Below, in pieces: positions 35,654 through 44,502 of a stretch of 64,000 bases of DNA. The notes below the pieces were generated by a model. It was not told the origin of the DNA, did not search any database, and worked only from the letters and a program-made list of their open reading frames with translations. The DNA lies in contig NZ_CP156674.1 of assembly GCF_039851965.1 (NCBI RefSeq), positions 3,224,001 to 3,288,000 on the forward strand, read 5' to 3'. Position 1 is the stretch's first letter, and each line of letters opens with the position of its first letter. This stretch comes from Pseudalkalibacillus hwajinpoensis. GTDB taxonomy: Bacteria; Bacillota; Bacilli; Bacillales; Guptibacillaceae. The position numbers and the translations under genes were made by a program.

Positions 35654-36853
35654 ATGAGAACGATACAATCAAAACTTAGCCCCATTTCATCAAACGAACG
35701 AATTCATTCAATTGACGCCATGCGTGGATTTGCGCTCCTGGGGATTTTTTTAGTGAATATGGTCGATTTCCATTCACCATGGATGTACGTTGATCAGTTA
35801 GGTTATTGGGGGAATCAATGGAACCAACTTCTGATGAATGTAATCGATATCTTTGCACAGGCAAGCTTTTACCCTCTGTTTTCTTTCTTGTTTGGGTACG
35901 GGTTTGTCATTCTACGAAAACGTATCATTGATAAAGGGGCCTCATTACTACCAATTATGCTGAAGAGAATGCTGTTTTTATTTTTACTTGGTGTTCTGCA
36001 CTTTACGTTCATCTGGCACGGGGATATTCTCTTTACCTATAGCTTAAGTGGACTCCTTCTTCTCGTTTTCATCCGTTTGGAAGGCCATTCACTAATTAAT
36101 ATCGGCCTTGTGATCTGGCTTTTCTATGCCATCATTCTTTTCTTAATTATGCTTCCGTTTAGCAGTACTGATTTTACAAGTCATAACCCAACTGCTATCC
36201 AACAATCTATTTCCATTTACGGCTCGGGTAGTTATTTAGACATAATGAGCCAGCGGCTAAGTGACTGGTACTATGTGAATGGAGGCATCAATGGAGTCTT
36301 CCTATTGTTCTCGATTTTTCCGTATTTCTTATTTGGTGCAGGATTCGCGAAGAAGGGATGGTTTAATGGAGCGCCCGATTCGCTTTTGATTGTTAAAAAG
36401 CTCATGGTGATCGGGGGCTTCGGATTTGCGGTTAAGCTAAGTCCTTTTTTATTCGATTCTTTTGCTTTCACCCATCTTCAGGACAGTCTTGGTGGGCCAC
36501 TGGTTTCTTTATTTTACATGGCAACCATTTCATTGGTTTATCATTCGGGTAAGAGGGTCAAGCCTTTTGAGTGGATGGGTAAGATGGCGCTGACAAATTA
36601 TCTACTGCAGTCGCTCATAGGCACGCTTATCTTCTATAGCTATGGGCTTGGCCAGTATGGAACGATAGAGGTAAGTACTGGTGTAGGCCTGGTAATCGCT
36701 ATTTTCTTACTGCAAATTGTGTTCAGTAGAATCTGGCTCCAGTATTTTCGATATGGGCTAGTGGAGTGGATATGGAGATTGGTTACTTATCAAAAGCGAT
36801 TTTCAATAAAGCGTAATAACGCGAAGGGGGACCCGACCTATGAGAATCATTGA
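35654..36853 (+). CDS. DUF418 membrane protein
   Basis: The 399-residue protein has about nine to ten membrane segments and the DUF418/YeiB pattern: IDAMRGFALLGIFLVNMV near residue 22, LFSFLFGYGF near 75 and a C-terminal GKMALTNYLLQSLIGTLIF. It is related to acyltransferase-3-like membrane proteins; the function is unknown. The ribosome site (AGAGG) directly touches ATG 35654, so the start is uncertain. It overlaps the next gene by 14 bases. Confidence 0.83.
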   Translation: MRTIQSKLSPISSNERIHSIDAMRGFALLGIFLVNMVDFHSPWMYVDQLGYWGNQWNQLLMNVIDIFAQASFYPLFSFLFGYGFVILRKRIIDKGASLLPIMLKRMLFLFLLGVLHFTFIWHGDILFTYSLSGLLLLVFIRLEGHSLINIGLVIWLFYAIILFLIMLPFSSTDFTSHNPTAIQQSISIYGSGSYLDIMSQRLSDWYYVNGGINGVFLLFSIFPYFLFGAGFAKKGWFNGAPDSLLIVKKLMVIGGFGFAVKLSPFLFDSFAFTHLQDSLGGPLVSLFYMATISLVYHSGKRVKPFEWMGKMALTNYLLQSLIGTLIFYSYGLGQYGTIEVSTGVGLVIAIFLLQIVFSRIWLQYFRYGLVEWIWRLVTYQKRFSIKRNNAKGDPTYENH

Positions 36854-37394
36854 GAAAGCTATTGAAACGTCCGCGATCGCACACGACGGGCAATACCGAA
36901 AAAGGTCAAAACTACCTTACCTCTCACATCCGGTGACAGTTGGATTCTATTTAATTGAGGCAGGGGCTGAAGAAAAAGTCATAACAGCAGGTATTCTTCA
37001 TGATGTACTAGAAGATACGTCGATTAGCTTTAATGAGCTTGAGTCGGAATTTGGAATCGAAATTGCGAATCTTGTTCTGGGTTGCTCAGAGCCCGATAAA
37101 AGTCTTCCGTGGGAAGATCGTAAGCGGCATACGATCGAGAAACTTAAAACGGCTTCTTATTCGATCAAGCAAATTGCCTGCGCAGACAAACTTCATAATT
37201 TAACTACGATTCTATACGACTATGAACAAGAAGGGAAATTAGTCTGGCAACGATTTAATCGAGGACGTGATCAGCAAAGGTGGTATTATGAATCAATCTA
37301 CGAAAGTTTGATGACGAACTTATCAACTGAAGAAGCGGCCAATCCATTATTTAATAAACTGAAGAATCAAACCCATCGTGTCTTTTCTAGTTAA
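36840..37394 (+). CDS. HD-domain phosphohydrolase, RelA/SpoT-hydrolase-like
   Basis: The 184-residue protein has the HD layout of (p)ppGpp hydrolases: AHDGQYRKRSKLPYLSHP (first His), ILHDVLEDT (His-Asp pair) and CADKLHNL (last Asp). It has no synthetase or TGS domain. Such small stand-alone HD proteins may hydrolyse (p)ppGpp or other nucleotides; the substrate here is not predictable. AAGGGGG precedes ATG 36840 and the gene overlaps the DUF418 gene, so the two are probably co-transcribed. Confidence 0.85.
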   Translation: MRIIEKAIETSAIAHDGQYRKRSKLPYLSHPVTVGFYLIEAGAEEKVITAGILHDVLEDTSISFNELESEFGIEIANLVLGCSEPDKSLPWEDRKRHTIEKLKTASYSIKQIACADKLHNLTTILYDYEQEGKLVWQRFNRGRDQQRWYYESIYESLMTNLSTEEAANPLFNKLKNQTHRVFSS

Positions 37395-37510
37395 TTAGGT
37401 GTAGTTGTATTAAACCAAACTATTTCCATTGGCCTGTTTTTTGAATTTAATGATTATCTTTCCTAATCACGGGTATTGATAACTATATTCGAAAAGTAGG
37501 AGGACTTATA

Positions 37511-37951
37511 GTGGAAATTATTTTGTACGTAGCCATAGCTGTTATTGCACTTGTGTTTGCGATATTAAGTATCTTTCTTATTAAAGTATTAAAGTCTACT
37601 GAGAAAACATTATCAAACACAGCAGAAATGATCGATTCATTACAGGGACAAGTTGATGGATTGACGAAGGAAACGACCATGCTTCTTCACAAAACAAACG
37701 TTCTTACTGATGATGTTCAAACAAAAATTGGTCAATTTCAGCCTGTTTTTGAATCAGTGAAGGATACAGGAAATTCTCTCAGAAGTTTAACGCAATCTTT
37801 TTCGAAGTTAGGAAAATCGATAGAAAAAGGCGTTGACAAAAAGCAGGGAACAGCAGCAGAAGCGGCGAATTGGGGCAGTACTGCTCTGGAAATGTGGGAA
37901 AAGTATCGGATTAAGAAATCGAATATTCAATCTGTTAAAGAGGAGAGATAA
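37511..37951 (+). CDS. ytxG: DUF948 membrane protein, YtxG-like
   Basis: The 146-residue protein has an N-terminal membrane span (about residues 4-27) and a long helical, coiled-coil-prone tail with VDGLTKETTMLLHKTNVLTDDV, as in DUF948 proteins. B. subtilis YtxG is a general-stress protein encoded just before YtxH, as here. The start is GTG 37511 behind AGGAGG. GGGTAT at 37471 resembles a sigma-B -10, but I see no convincing sigma-B -35. Confidence 0.82.
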   Translation: MEIILYVAIAVIALVFAILSIFLIKVLKSTEKTLSNTAEMIDSLQGQVDGLTKETTMLLHKTNVLTDDVQTKIGQFQPVFESVKDTGNSLRSLTQSFSKLGKSIEKGVDKKQGTAAEAANWGSTALEMWEKYRIKKSNIQSVKEER

Positions 37952-37953
37952 CA

Positions 37954-38577
37954 ATGAAGGAATCCAAATTTAATCATGATGTGAAAGTTGAACGTGAACC
38001 TGCACCTGAAGGATATTCATCTTCTACTAGAGAAGTTATTCGGATTGATCAATCAGTTCCTGAGAAGCGTGAGAGTCAGTTAAAAGGACCAGCTATCGCA
38101 GCACTTGCAGGCGGTGTTGTAGGTGCAGCAGCAGGCGTATTGCTTGCACCGAAATCTGGTAAAGATCTTCGAAATGATATTAGTGGTGGAGTGACGAAAG
38201 CGAAGGATAAGAGTATAGAAGTTTCGGGGAACGTGAAAGAAAAATCTTCTGCTTTCGCTCAATCTGTGAAAACGAAGTCGAATGACCTGGTGTCCAAGGT
38301 GAAAAATCGTAACACAGACAATGGCGGGGCAGAAGAAGACATGCTCGTTAGTGGTTATTCCAAAAAACGTGCAGCAGAATTAGACGAAACAGAAGTACCA
38401 GTTTCAACGGTTGTGGAGCGTGATGTTGAGAAGATCATCGTTGAAACAAAAGGTGCAGAGACGTTTGATGAGGTTATCGAAAAAGACGTTGAACGAACGC
38501 TCGCAAGAGACCCTGAGCACCCTGAAACGCTTGATGAAGCAGCTGAACTCGAGCTTAAGAGAACATATCGCAAATAA
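37954..38577 (+). CDS. ytxH: YtxH-domain stress protein
   Basis: The 207-residue protein carries the YtxH glycine-rich hydrophobic segment (about residues 46-70, with AALAGGVVGAAAGVLLAPKSGKDLR), a Lys-rich helix that follows, and a long acidic tail with repeated VxxDVExxI units (about 145-200). The tail makes it longer than YtxH of B. subtilis. It begins two bases after the ytxG stop and is probably translationally coupled. Its role is unknown beyond general stress association of the family. Confidence 0.8.
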   Translation: MKESKFNHDVKVEREPAPEGYSSSTREVIRIDQSVPEKRESQLKGPAIAALAGGVVGAAAGVLLAPKSGKDLRNDISGGVTKAKDKSIEVSGNVKEKSSAFAQSVKTKSNDLVSKVKNRNTDNGGAEEDMLVSGYSKKRAAELDETEVPVSTVVERDVEKIIVETKGAETFDEVIEKDVERTLARDPEHPETLDEAAELELKRTYRK

Positions 38578-38582
38578 AACAA

Positions 38583-38611
38583 AAACAACCGCCTTTCGCG
38601 GTTGTTTTTTT
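38583..38611. terminator. bidirectional terminator after ytxH
   Basis: AAACAACCGC (38583-38592) and GCGGTTGTTT (38598-38607) form a perfect stem; T runs exist on both strands. Confidence 0.92.
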
Positions 38612-38674
38612 GCGCAAATGAAAAGCAGAGGAATTACTCCCCTGCTATTAAAGGCGATTCTTATGGTCAGTGAC

Positions 38675-38803
38675 TTAAGAAGAGTGGATTGAATTTGCTT
38701 TTGTTGCTTCTCGTACGACGCTTCTGGCTTTAGAGGCTTCGTTTTGCTCCTGCTTTGCTTTTTTCTCAATTGCTTTAATGTCCTGCTTCGATGGACCATT
38801 CAT
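38675..38803 (-). CDS. small 42-residue hydrophilic protein
   Basis: A short Lys/Ala/Glu-rich helical protein (starts MNGPSKQDIKAIEKKAK). AGGAGGG lies 11 bases upstream, and the bidirectional terminator at 38583 would end its transcript. An earlier ATG at 38811 gives only a two-codon extension and a stop. I recognise no family; the ribosome site and composition support it moderately. Confidence 0.45.
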   Translation of the reverse strand: MNGPSKQDIKAIEKKAKQEQNEASKARSVVREATKANSIHSS

Positions 38804-39087
38804 GGTTTCATAAACCCTCCTAATTTTATACTAATCTTACAATTCCCTTTCGGTTTGACTTAAAACATAAAACACTCAAATAGTTATAAAATGGTAAAAA
38901 AGACGGCCAAACCTAAATAATGCGCTTTCATTTCTTAATAATGAACGGTAGTTTTAGCAAAAATATGCGAGATTTGTAACCTTATGACTAATTTCGGCGA
39001 AGATGTTCCAATGCTCTCCTTTTTGATGCACAATATTGATAGGAAGACACATGATCTGAGACTATTTTGCAAAAAGGTGGGCATAAA

Positions 39088-39474
39088 ATGAAGAAAATAT
39101 TAATAGTGGACGACCAGTATGGTATTCGAGTTCTGTTAAGTGAGCTATTTAAAAAAGAAGGGTATCAGGCGCTCCAGGCTGCAAATGGAATGACTGCAAT
39201 TGAGATTGTTAGAAAAGAATCTCCTGATCTCGTGTTGCTTGACCTTAAAATGCCCGGTATGGACGGAATAGAAGTATTTAAATCGTTGAAAGAATTTGAT
39301 GAAAAAGTACAAGTTATTTTTATGACGGCTTATGGCGAACTTCAGCTTGTAAAGGAATTTATGAGACTAGGTGCGATTACCCACTTTGCTAAGCCTTTTG
39401 ATATCGAAGAAGTGAGTCGAACGGTGAAACGAATCATTCCACTTGATGCAAAAGAGATGGCTCGATCTAAATAA
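39088..39474 (+). CDS. spo0F: sporulation phosphorelay response regulator Spo0F
   Basis: The 128-residue single-domain response regulator follows B. subtilis Spo0F: ILIVDDQYGIRVLL with the acidic pocket, the phospho-acceptor Asp in VLLDLKMPGMDG, Thr in FMTAYGE and Lys in THFAKPFD. It takes phosphate from KinA-type kinases and passes it to Spo0B. It has no output domain. I start it at ATG 39088 behind AAGGTGG; a TTG at 39067 is possible but unlikely. It is a single gene with its own terminator. Confidence 0.96.
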   Translation: MKKILIVDDQYGIRVLLSELFKKEGYQALQAANGMTAIEIVRKESPDLVLLDLKMPGMDGIEVFKSLKEFDEKVQVIFMTAYGELQLVKEFMRLGAITHFAKPFDIEEVSRTVKRIIPLDAKEMARSK

Positions 39475-39484
39475 GATTGCTTGT

Positions 39485-39515
39485 AACCTGCTTTGTTTGT
39501 AAGGCAGGTTTTTTT
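39485..39515 (+). terminator. terminator of spo0F
   Basis: AACCTGC (39485-39491) pairs with GCAGGTT (39504-39510) and is followed by further T. Confidence 0.85.
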
Positions 39516-39635
39516 GCTGGTTCATATTTGCTTCTGACTCATGCCAAATCACAAAACTATTTAAATAATATTCTTGAAACTAAATTATTTTTCGAAACGT
39601 AGAGTAATAGAAATTTAAAAAGGGGGATGAGAGGT

Positions 39636-40430
39636 ATGAACAACCATGAAATCGACTTCAAGTTATACGGGGATGATATGCAATTCGTTGAAGTAGAGCT
39701 TGATCCTGGAGAAACGGTTGTAGCCGAGGCTGGTGGTCTTATGATGATGGAAGAAAACATTGAAATGGAAACGATCTTCGGTGATGGTAGTGAGCAACGC
39801 AGCGGTATGGTAGGGAAACTGTTCAGTGCTGGAAAACGTGTACTTACTGGAGAGAGTTTGTTTATGACAGCCTTTACGAACCAGGGCACGGATCAAAAAC
39901 GCGTGTCATTTGCTTCTCCTTATCCGGGTAAAATTATTCCAATGGATCTTAGTGAATGGAATGGGAAGATCATATGTCAAAAGGATGCCTTTCTTGCAGC
40001 TGCAAAAGGGGTCTCAGTTGGGATCGAGCTTCAGAGAAAGCTTGGGACAGGATTTTTTGGTGGAGAAGGGTTTATCATGCAAAAGCTTGAAGGCGATGGA
40101 ATGGCATTTGTCCATGCTGGAGGGACGATACATAGAAAAGAGCTCCAGCCAGGTGAAACGCTTAGGCTCGATACGGGTTGTCTTGTTGCTTTGACTCAGG
40201 AGGTACAGTACGATATTGAGTTTGTGAAGGGCGTGAAAACGGCACTCTTTGGAGGAGAAGGATTATTCTTTGTCACCCTGAAAGGGCCAGGCACAGTCTG
40301 GGTTCAGTCTCTCCCTTTCAGCCGTCTTGCGAGCAGAGTTTTTGCTGCAATGCCTCAGAATGGCGGCTCTAAAGGAGAAGGAAGCATGGCAAGAGGGTTA
40401 TTTGATATGTTAAATGGTGATCGAAACTAA
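39636..40430 (+). CDS. AIM24/TIGR00266 family protein
   Basis: The 264-residue beta-rich protein has the family's Gly/Met-rich motifs: VVAEAGGLMMMEENIEMET, GKRVLTGESLFMTAFTN, FLAAAKGVSVGIELQR and GGEGFIMQKLEGDG. The AIM24 fold is a trimeric double-stranded beta-helix of unknown function, widespread in bacteria. I start it at ATG 39636, because AAAGGGGG touches the earlier ATG at 39627. It stands alone between terminators. Confidence 0.88.
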   Translation: MNNHEIDFKLYGDDMQFVEVELDPGETVVAEAGGLMMMEENIEMETIFGDGSEQRSGMVGKLFSAGKRVLTGESLFMTAFTNQGTDQKRVSFASPYPGKIIPMDLSEWNGKIICQKDAFLAAAKGVSVGIELQRKLGTGFFGGEGFIMQKLEGDGMAFVHAGGTIHRKELQPGETLRLDTGCLVALTQEVQYDIEFVKGVKTALFGGEGLFFVTLKGPGTVWVQSLPFSRLASRVFAAMPQNGGSKGEGSMARGLFDMLNGDRN

Positions 40431-40440
40431 TGAATAAGGA

Positions 40441-40485
40441 AAAGCTGCCTCCATTCACTATTCAGCAAATGGAGGCAGCTTTTTT
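40441..40485. terminator. bidirectional terminator
   Basis: A perfect 15-bp stem (40441-40455 with 40468-40482) with T runs on both sides separates the AIM24 gene from the convergent helicase gene. Confidence 0.92.
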
Positions 40486-40499
40486 ATACAATAACACTG

Positions 40500-41618
40500 T
40501 TATTTTCGCTTTCCTCGTGATTGAGGCGCGTTTCTTCTCGTTAGTTCAAGATCTAATTTCTGAGTAATTTTCTCAAGATACTTTTCTTCACCGGGAAGAA
40601 GCAGGGTAACGACTGATCCTTCTTTACCCATTCGTCCAGTTCGCCCTGAACGATGCAGATACGTTCTTGCATCCTCAGATAAGTCGTAATGGAAGACGTG
40701 GGTAATATTATCGATGTCAAGGCCTCTTGCTGCAAGGTCTGTTGTTAATAGAAGTTGAATTTGATCGTTGCGGAAACGATTTAAGACATTTTTTCGCTCG
40801 GTTTTGTTCGTAGAGCTATCTAACACATCAAACGAAATTTTCTTCGTTGCAAGAATGTCTTTCAAACGCGATAGGTAGTTACTATTATTGACAAAAGCCA
40901 GTGCCTTGACGCCTTCTTTTCGGGCTAATTTCCTCAGTAATTCGGGCTTTTCTCGTCGGTTTGTCACATAGTAGCTGTGGTCAATTGCTTTCTTCTCTTC
41001 AGCAGTCGCGACAATGCTTAGGACAGAAGGGTTATCAGACAGTTGCTTCGCCTGTTGAGTCACTTTATCGCTAAGTGTAGCTGAAAAAAAGAGCAGCTGG
41101 CAATCACGAAGAGCTGACTGGGTAATGAATGAAACGTCTTTGATCGTAGAAGGGTGAAGAACCTGATCTGCCTCATCTGCTACGATGGTTTTAACCTCAT
41201 GTACTTTAAGCTTTTTCATATCAATCAATTCAGCAATGCGATTTGGAGTACCAACAACGAGCTGTGGATGTTTTTTTAGTTTATCAAGCTGACGTTTCAA
41301 AGCGGCACCACCAATGAGCGAAGCTGCAGCCATGCCGCTCCCTTTTAAGAAAACCTGTGCGACTTCAAATACTTGCATCGCAAGTTCTCGTGTTGGAGCA
41401 AGGATAATCGCCTGCGTGTTTTTCTTCTCCGGATCCATTTTTTGAATAATTGGAAGAAGGTAGGCAAGAGTTTTCCCTGTCCCCGTCGGAGCTTCTACAA
41501 GAAGATCTTCACCTTCTAAAATACGAGGGATGGCTTGTTCCTGGACTTCTGACAGGTCAGTAAAGCCTGCAGCTTCCCAGTTATCTTTAAGAAATGGATG
41601 TTGATCAAACATTTTCAT
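40500..41618 (-). CDS. yfmL: DEAD-box RNA helicase YfmL
   Basis: The 372-residue helicase core has motif I APTGTGKT, Ia PTRELA, Ib GTPNRI, motif II DEAD (in VADEADQVL), motif III SAT, and motif VI HRSGRTGR. It has no long C-terminal extension, as in B. subtilis YfmL (376), which helps ribosome assembly in the cold. AAAGGAG precedes the first ATG by eight bases. It is a single gene. Confidence 0.9.
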   Translation of the reverse strand: MKMFDQHPFLKDNWEAAGFTDLSEVQEQAIPRILEGEDLLVEAPTGTGKTLAYLLPIIQKMDPEKKNTQAIILAPTRELAMQVFEVAQVFLKGSGMAAASLIGGAALKRQLDKLKKHPQLVVGTPNRIAELIDMKKLKVHEVKTIVADEADQVLHPSTIKDVSFITQSALRDCQLLFFSATLSDKVTQQAKQLSDNPSVLSIVATAEEKKAIDHSYYVTNRREKPELLRKLARKEGVKALAFVNNSNYLSRLKDILATKKISFDVLDSSTNKTERKNVLNRFRNDQIQLLLTTDLAARGLDIDNITHVFHYDLSEDARTYLHRSGRTGRMGKEGSVVTLLLPGEEKYLEKITQKLDLELTRRNAPQSRGKRK

Positions 41619-41778
41619 TAGTTTACTCCTTTAATATCGTGTGCACTTATTTTAACATAGATGTTTCATTGCAATACCTTTCATTCCACATATCCATTTA
41701 ATCACTCTTGGATGGTCCTTTCCTTTATGTTTTGTTGCAACGCGATAGGGAATGAAACAAGGAAAGGAGGTCATGACT

Positions 41779-42027
41779 GTGAACGGATATTTACTTAGAA
41801 AAATGGCAGTGTATACATTAATTACAGGCATAGTTGCCGCTATCTTTATTGGCATTACGCTTGGAAATAATTTGCCTGACTATGCAACAATTGAAGAACC
41901 ACATCCTCTTAGGTGGATCTTTGCTATGGGGGCATTTGGAATTTGTGGCATAATCTCCTCTATTTTATATACGGGCGGTGTTATTGCAGCAATCATCGTT
42001 CAAACCAATGAGAAGAAAACTGTGTAA
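41779..42027 (+). CDS. small two-span membrane protein
   Basis: The 82-residue protein has two hydrophobic segments (about residues 10-28 and 46-70) with a short polar loop between. I place the start at GTG 41779, eight bases from AAAGGAGG; ATG 41773 and 41752 are too close to or upstream of that site. I do not recognise a family. It is divergent from yfmL and has its own terminator. Confidence 0.65.
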   Translation: MNGYLLRKMAVYTLITGIVAAIFIGITLGNNLPDYATIEEPHPLRWIFAMGAFGICGIISSILYTGGVIAAIIVQTNEKKTV

Positions 42028-42034
42028 ATTGACA

Positions 42035-42061
42035 AAGAGCGCATCGCTAGGATGCGCTCTT
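42035..42061 (+). terminator. terminator of the small membrane protein gene
   Basis: AAGAGCGCATC and GATGCGCTCTT form a perfect 11-bp stem with a five-base loop; only a short T tail follows. Confidence 0.75.
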
Positions 42062-42397
42062 ACTTCGTTTTATATATAACGATCGGTAATTATTAACAGT
42101 AACTCCTTCATTGCCGCGGTAAACATACCATAGAGATCTGTTGATCTCTCAAACAACGAAAGCCCTACCTCTCTTCCATCCTTACGGCTCCGTAGCCGTG
42201 CCAGTGTGATTGAGGAGGATCAACAGCAATTGTAGTATGGCCATTAACTTGATACAAGCCAATTAGAATCATGCTGTTCATACCTTTCCAGTTATGAATT
42301 TTAGTTCTCCTTATTTTAAAGGAGCTAGTTGTTAATATTGGGTAATTAATATCCCAACTTCATATTATACACGATTGTTTGGTTATGTCAAGATTTC
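42062..42397. other. intergenic region with a possible small minus-strand ORF
   Basis: On the minus strand 42281-42165 encodes 38 residues (starts MNSMILIGLYQVNGH, contains HWHGYGAV). A good AAGGAG lies 36 bases further up, in front of an in-frame ATT rather than a standard start. It might be a remnant or a small gene; I do not call it as a gene. The rest shows inverted repeats such as TTGGG/CCCAA near 42340-42357 but nothing else I can support. Confidence 0.35.
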
Positions 42398-42859
42398 TTA
42401 TCTTTTCATTCTTGTATAGTAGCTAATTAATCCGAGAGCTATTCCGAGAACTGCTCCTCCACCAACTTCTGCAGGTTGATGTCCAAGCAATTCATTGAGT
42501 TCTACATCTCTCCTGGCGTGAAATAAATCAGGATAATGACCAGATAGAAGCTCAATATCTTCATCAAGGTCGTTCACTAGCTGAGCTATTTCTCCTGTAT
42601 GACGTCTAATTCCCTGGGCATCGTACATTACAATCACTCCGAAGACTACCGCTAAAGCTGTTTCTATGGATTGTTTACCTGTCTTTAATGCGGTATACGT
42701 TGCAAGAGCTGATACCCCTGCAGAATGTGAGCTCGGCATACCGCCTGTTTGAAAGAGAGGTCGCCAATCCCATTTTCCAGTTTGGGCTTTATGTGTAAGG
42801 ATCTTTAATGATTGTGCAAATGTGATAGCGGAAAGCGCCACACCAATCCCTCGATTCAT
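42398..42859 (-). CDS. yuiD: YuiD-like DUF212 membrane protein
   Basis: The 153-residue protein belongs to the DUF212/divergent PAP2 family: QTGGMPSSHSAGVSALATYTALKTG holds the SxxH phosphatase-like signature and MYDAQGIRRHTGE the following acidic/His segment. It has about four membrane spans. The length equals B. subtilis YuiD (158). I start it at ATG 42859 behind GAGGTGA; the longer frame to 43021 has no ribosome site. The substrate is unknown, likely a lipid or small phosphate. Confidence 0.85.
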   Translation of the reverse strand: MNRGIGVALSAITFAQSLKILTHKAQTGKWDWRPLFQTGGMPSSHSAGVSALATYTALKTGKQSIETALAVVFGVIVMYDAQGIRRHTGEIAQLVNDLDEDIELLSGHYPDLFHARRDVELNELLGHQPAEVGGGAVLGIALGLISYYTRMKR

Positions 42860-42955
42860 TTCATTCACCTCAATAATATTCTGGCAAGAAAGAGATAGTA
42901 TTATGAGGGAAATAGTGAAAATAATAAAAAGGATGTTAGAAAGGAGTAGATGGGA

Positions 42956-43126
42956 TTGAATATTACAGAACGGGAAGCCGAGATGATTCGAACGGCTCTT
43001 ACTACTTTGGCAGCTGAACACAACGGTTACAGGGCAATATTAGATAAACTAGTCCCGATCGCAACAACATTAGAATTAAGTGACTTGGACAGCTTTATGA
43101 ATGAAACTATCCAATATAAATCATAA
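42956..43126 (+). CDS. small 56-residue helical protein
   Basis: A short acidic protein (contains ITEREAEMIRTALTTLAAEH) with two predicted helices. AAAGGAG (42940-42946) lies nine bases before TTG 42956, or three before ATG 42950. It is divergent from yuiD. I do not recognise a family, but the ribosome site and the codon pattern are good. Confidence 0.6.
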   Translation: MNITEREAEMIRTALTTLAAEHNGYRAILDKLVPIATTLELSDLDSFMNETIQYKS

Positions 43127-43203
43127 GTAGGTGTTGACGAAAATCATCCCCCGCTTCTTTTTGGAGATTAATATATCCAGTATGTACCTATCACAGGCAT
43201 TTG

Positions 43204-44337
43204 CTACATTTCCGGCACCTGTAAGTCAGGTATCCACTGTTTCATGTGATGATTGATTTCTTCTAATAGATCTGGTTTCGACTCACCGAGGGGAGTGACA
43301 TGATAGTTCTCATCTACATAGGTTGGGGTGAAAGAAGGAGATTCAACTGTAATGGTTGAATTTCCCCTGAATTGTTCTTTCTTAATTGTCAGCTTAAGAA
43401 TTCCGCCAATATCTTTATAGTCAAATCGCTGTCCAGAAAGAAAATTGCCGAGTGAATAGGCGACTAGTACTCGCCTGTTATCAGTCGTCTGAATCCATTC
43501 CAGAGGCTGAAGAACGTGTGGATGGTGACCCAGAATAAGGTCTGCCCCTGCTTCAGCAATGTGTGAAGCAAGAGATAGTTGATTGTGATTCGGATAACGC
43601 TCATATTCATTACCGAAATGAATACTTACTACAACCGTATCTGCAATCGCTTTCGCTTCCTGGATCTCTTTTGAAATGAGATCTTTATCAATATAGTTTA
43701 CAAGATACGGTTTTCCTGATGGTGGACTGATCCCGTTCGTTCCGTATGTATAAGCAAGGAAAGCGACGGATATCCCTTCATGCTCAATTGTTCTGATTTT
43801 ATTGCGATCTTCCTTTGAAGCATAGCTTCCTGTGTAAAGGATCCCAAGATTATTCCAGTGCTTGATTGCATTTTGAATCGCTTTTTCTCCACGGTCAAGG
43901 GTGTGATTGTTAGCCATTGAAACGATATCTACACCAGAAGCCTTTAGAGCATCACCAACTTCAGTTGGACTATTAAAGGAAGGATAAGAAGACAAACCGA
44001 TTGCAGTTCCTCCAATCACGGTTTCCTGGTTGGCAAACGTGATGTCTGTACTTTCTAAATACTTCTGAACGCCTTTAAGCATCGGTGAAAAATTATAGTC
44101 ACTACCTTCGACGGCGTTTTCGTATACGCGATCATGTATGAGAATATCTCCAACGGCAGCAAGCGTTAATGAAGAGCTCCCAATAGATGGGGTATCGGTT
44201 GATCGGATGTCATCCCGATAAGCGGCAAGGTTCTCTGGAGTATGCTCGGGAGATGCATCTTCTTGATTCAGTAAAAAGAAAACCAAGCCCGATACAAGTA
44301 AAAGAAGAACAGAAAAAAAGAGCGTCCATTTTTTCAT
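43204..44337 (-). CDS. CapA-family protein, exported metallophosphatase-like
   Basis: The 377-residue protein has an N-terminal membrane anchor (about residues 4-24) and a PGA_cap (CapA) domain with GDILIHDRVY, FANQETVIGG, SMANNHTLDRG, SIHFGNEYERYPN, ILGHHPHVLQ and YSLGNFLSGQ. CapA/PgsA proteins resemble metallophosphatases and act in poly-gamma-glutamate synthesis or anchoring, but no pgsBC is nearby, so that role is not supported here. It sits outside the membrane, tethered by the N-terminal span. ATG 44337 lies behind AAAGGTGA; an upstream GTG overlaps that site. Confidence 0.88.
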   Translation of the reverse strand: MKKWTLFFSVLLLLVSGLVFFLLNQEDASPEHTPENLAAYRDDIRSTDTPSIGSSSLTLAAVGDILIHDRVYENAVEGSDYNFSPMLKGVQKYLESTDITFANQETVIGGTAIGLSSYPSFNSPTEVGDALKASGVDIVSMANNHTLDRGEKAIQNAIKHWNNLGILYTGSYASKEDRNKIRTIEHEGISVAFLAYTYGTNGISPPSGKPYLVNYIDKDLISKEIQEAKAIADTVVVSIHFGNEYERYPNHNQLSLASHIAEAGADLILGHHPHVLQPLEWIQTTDNRRVLVAYSLGNFLSGQRFDYKDIGGILKLTIKKEQFRGNSTITVESPSFTPTYVDENYHVTPLGESKPDLLEEINHHMKQWIPDLQVPEM

Positions 44338-44502
44338 AAGAATCACCTTTATTTGTAGTTAGTTGTTAGTATGTACTGACGGTATTCGACACAATCTCTT
44401 TATCTCCTTTTAAATAGAGAGTTCTTTTTCTCTGAGCCTCCATCAATGGACAAATGCCACGATACTATTACCGTGGCTAATGTAGAGATAAGGAACCTGA
44501 CC

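Noticed and set aside
37440..37511. Sigma-B promoter before ytxGH
   Set aside because: GGGTAT at 37471-37476 fits the -10, but no GTTTAA-like -35 lies 12-15 bases upstream, so I left it out as a feature.
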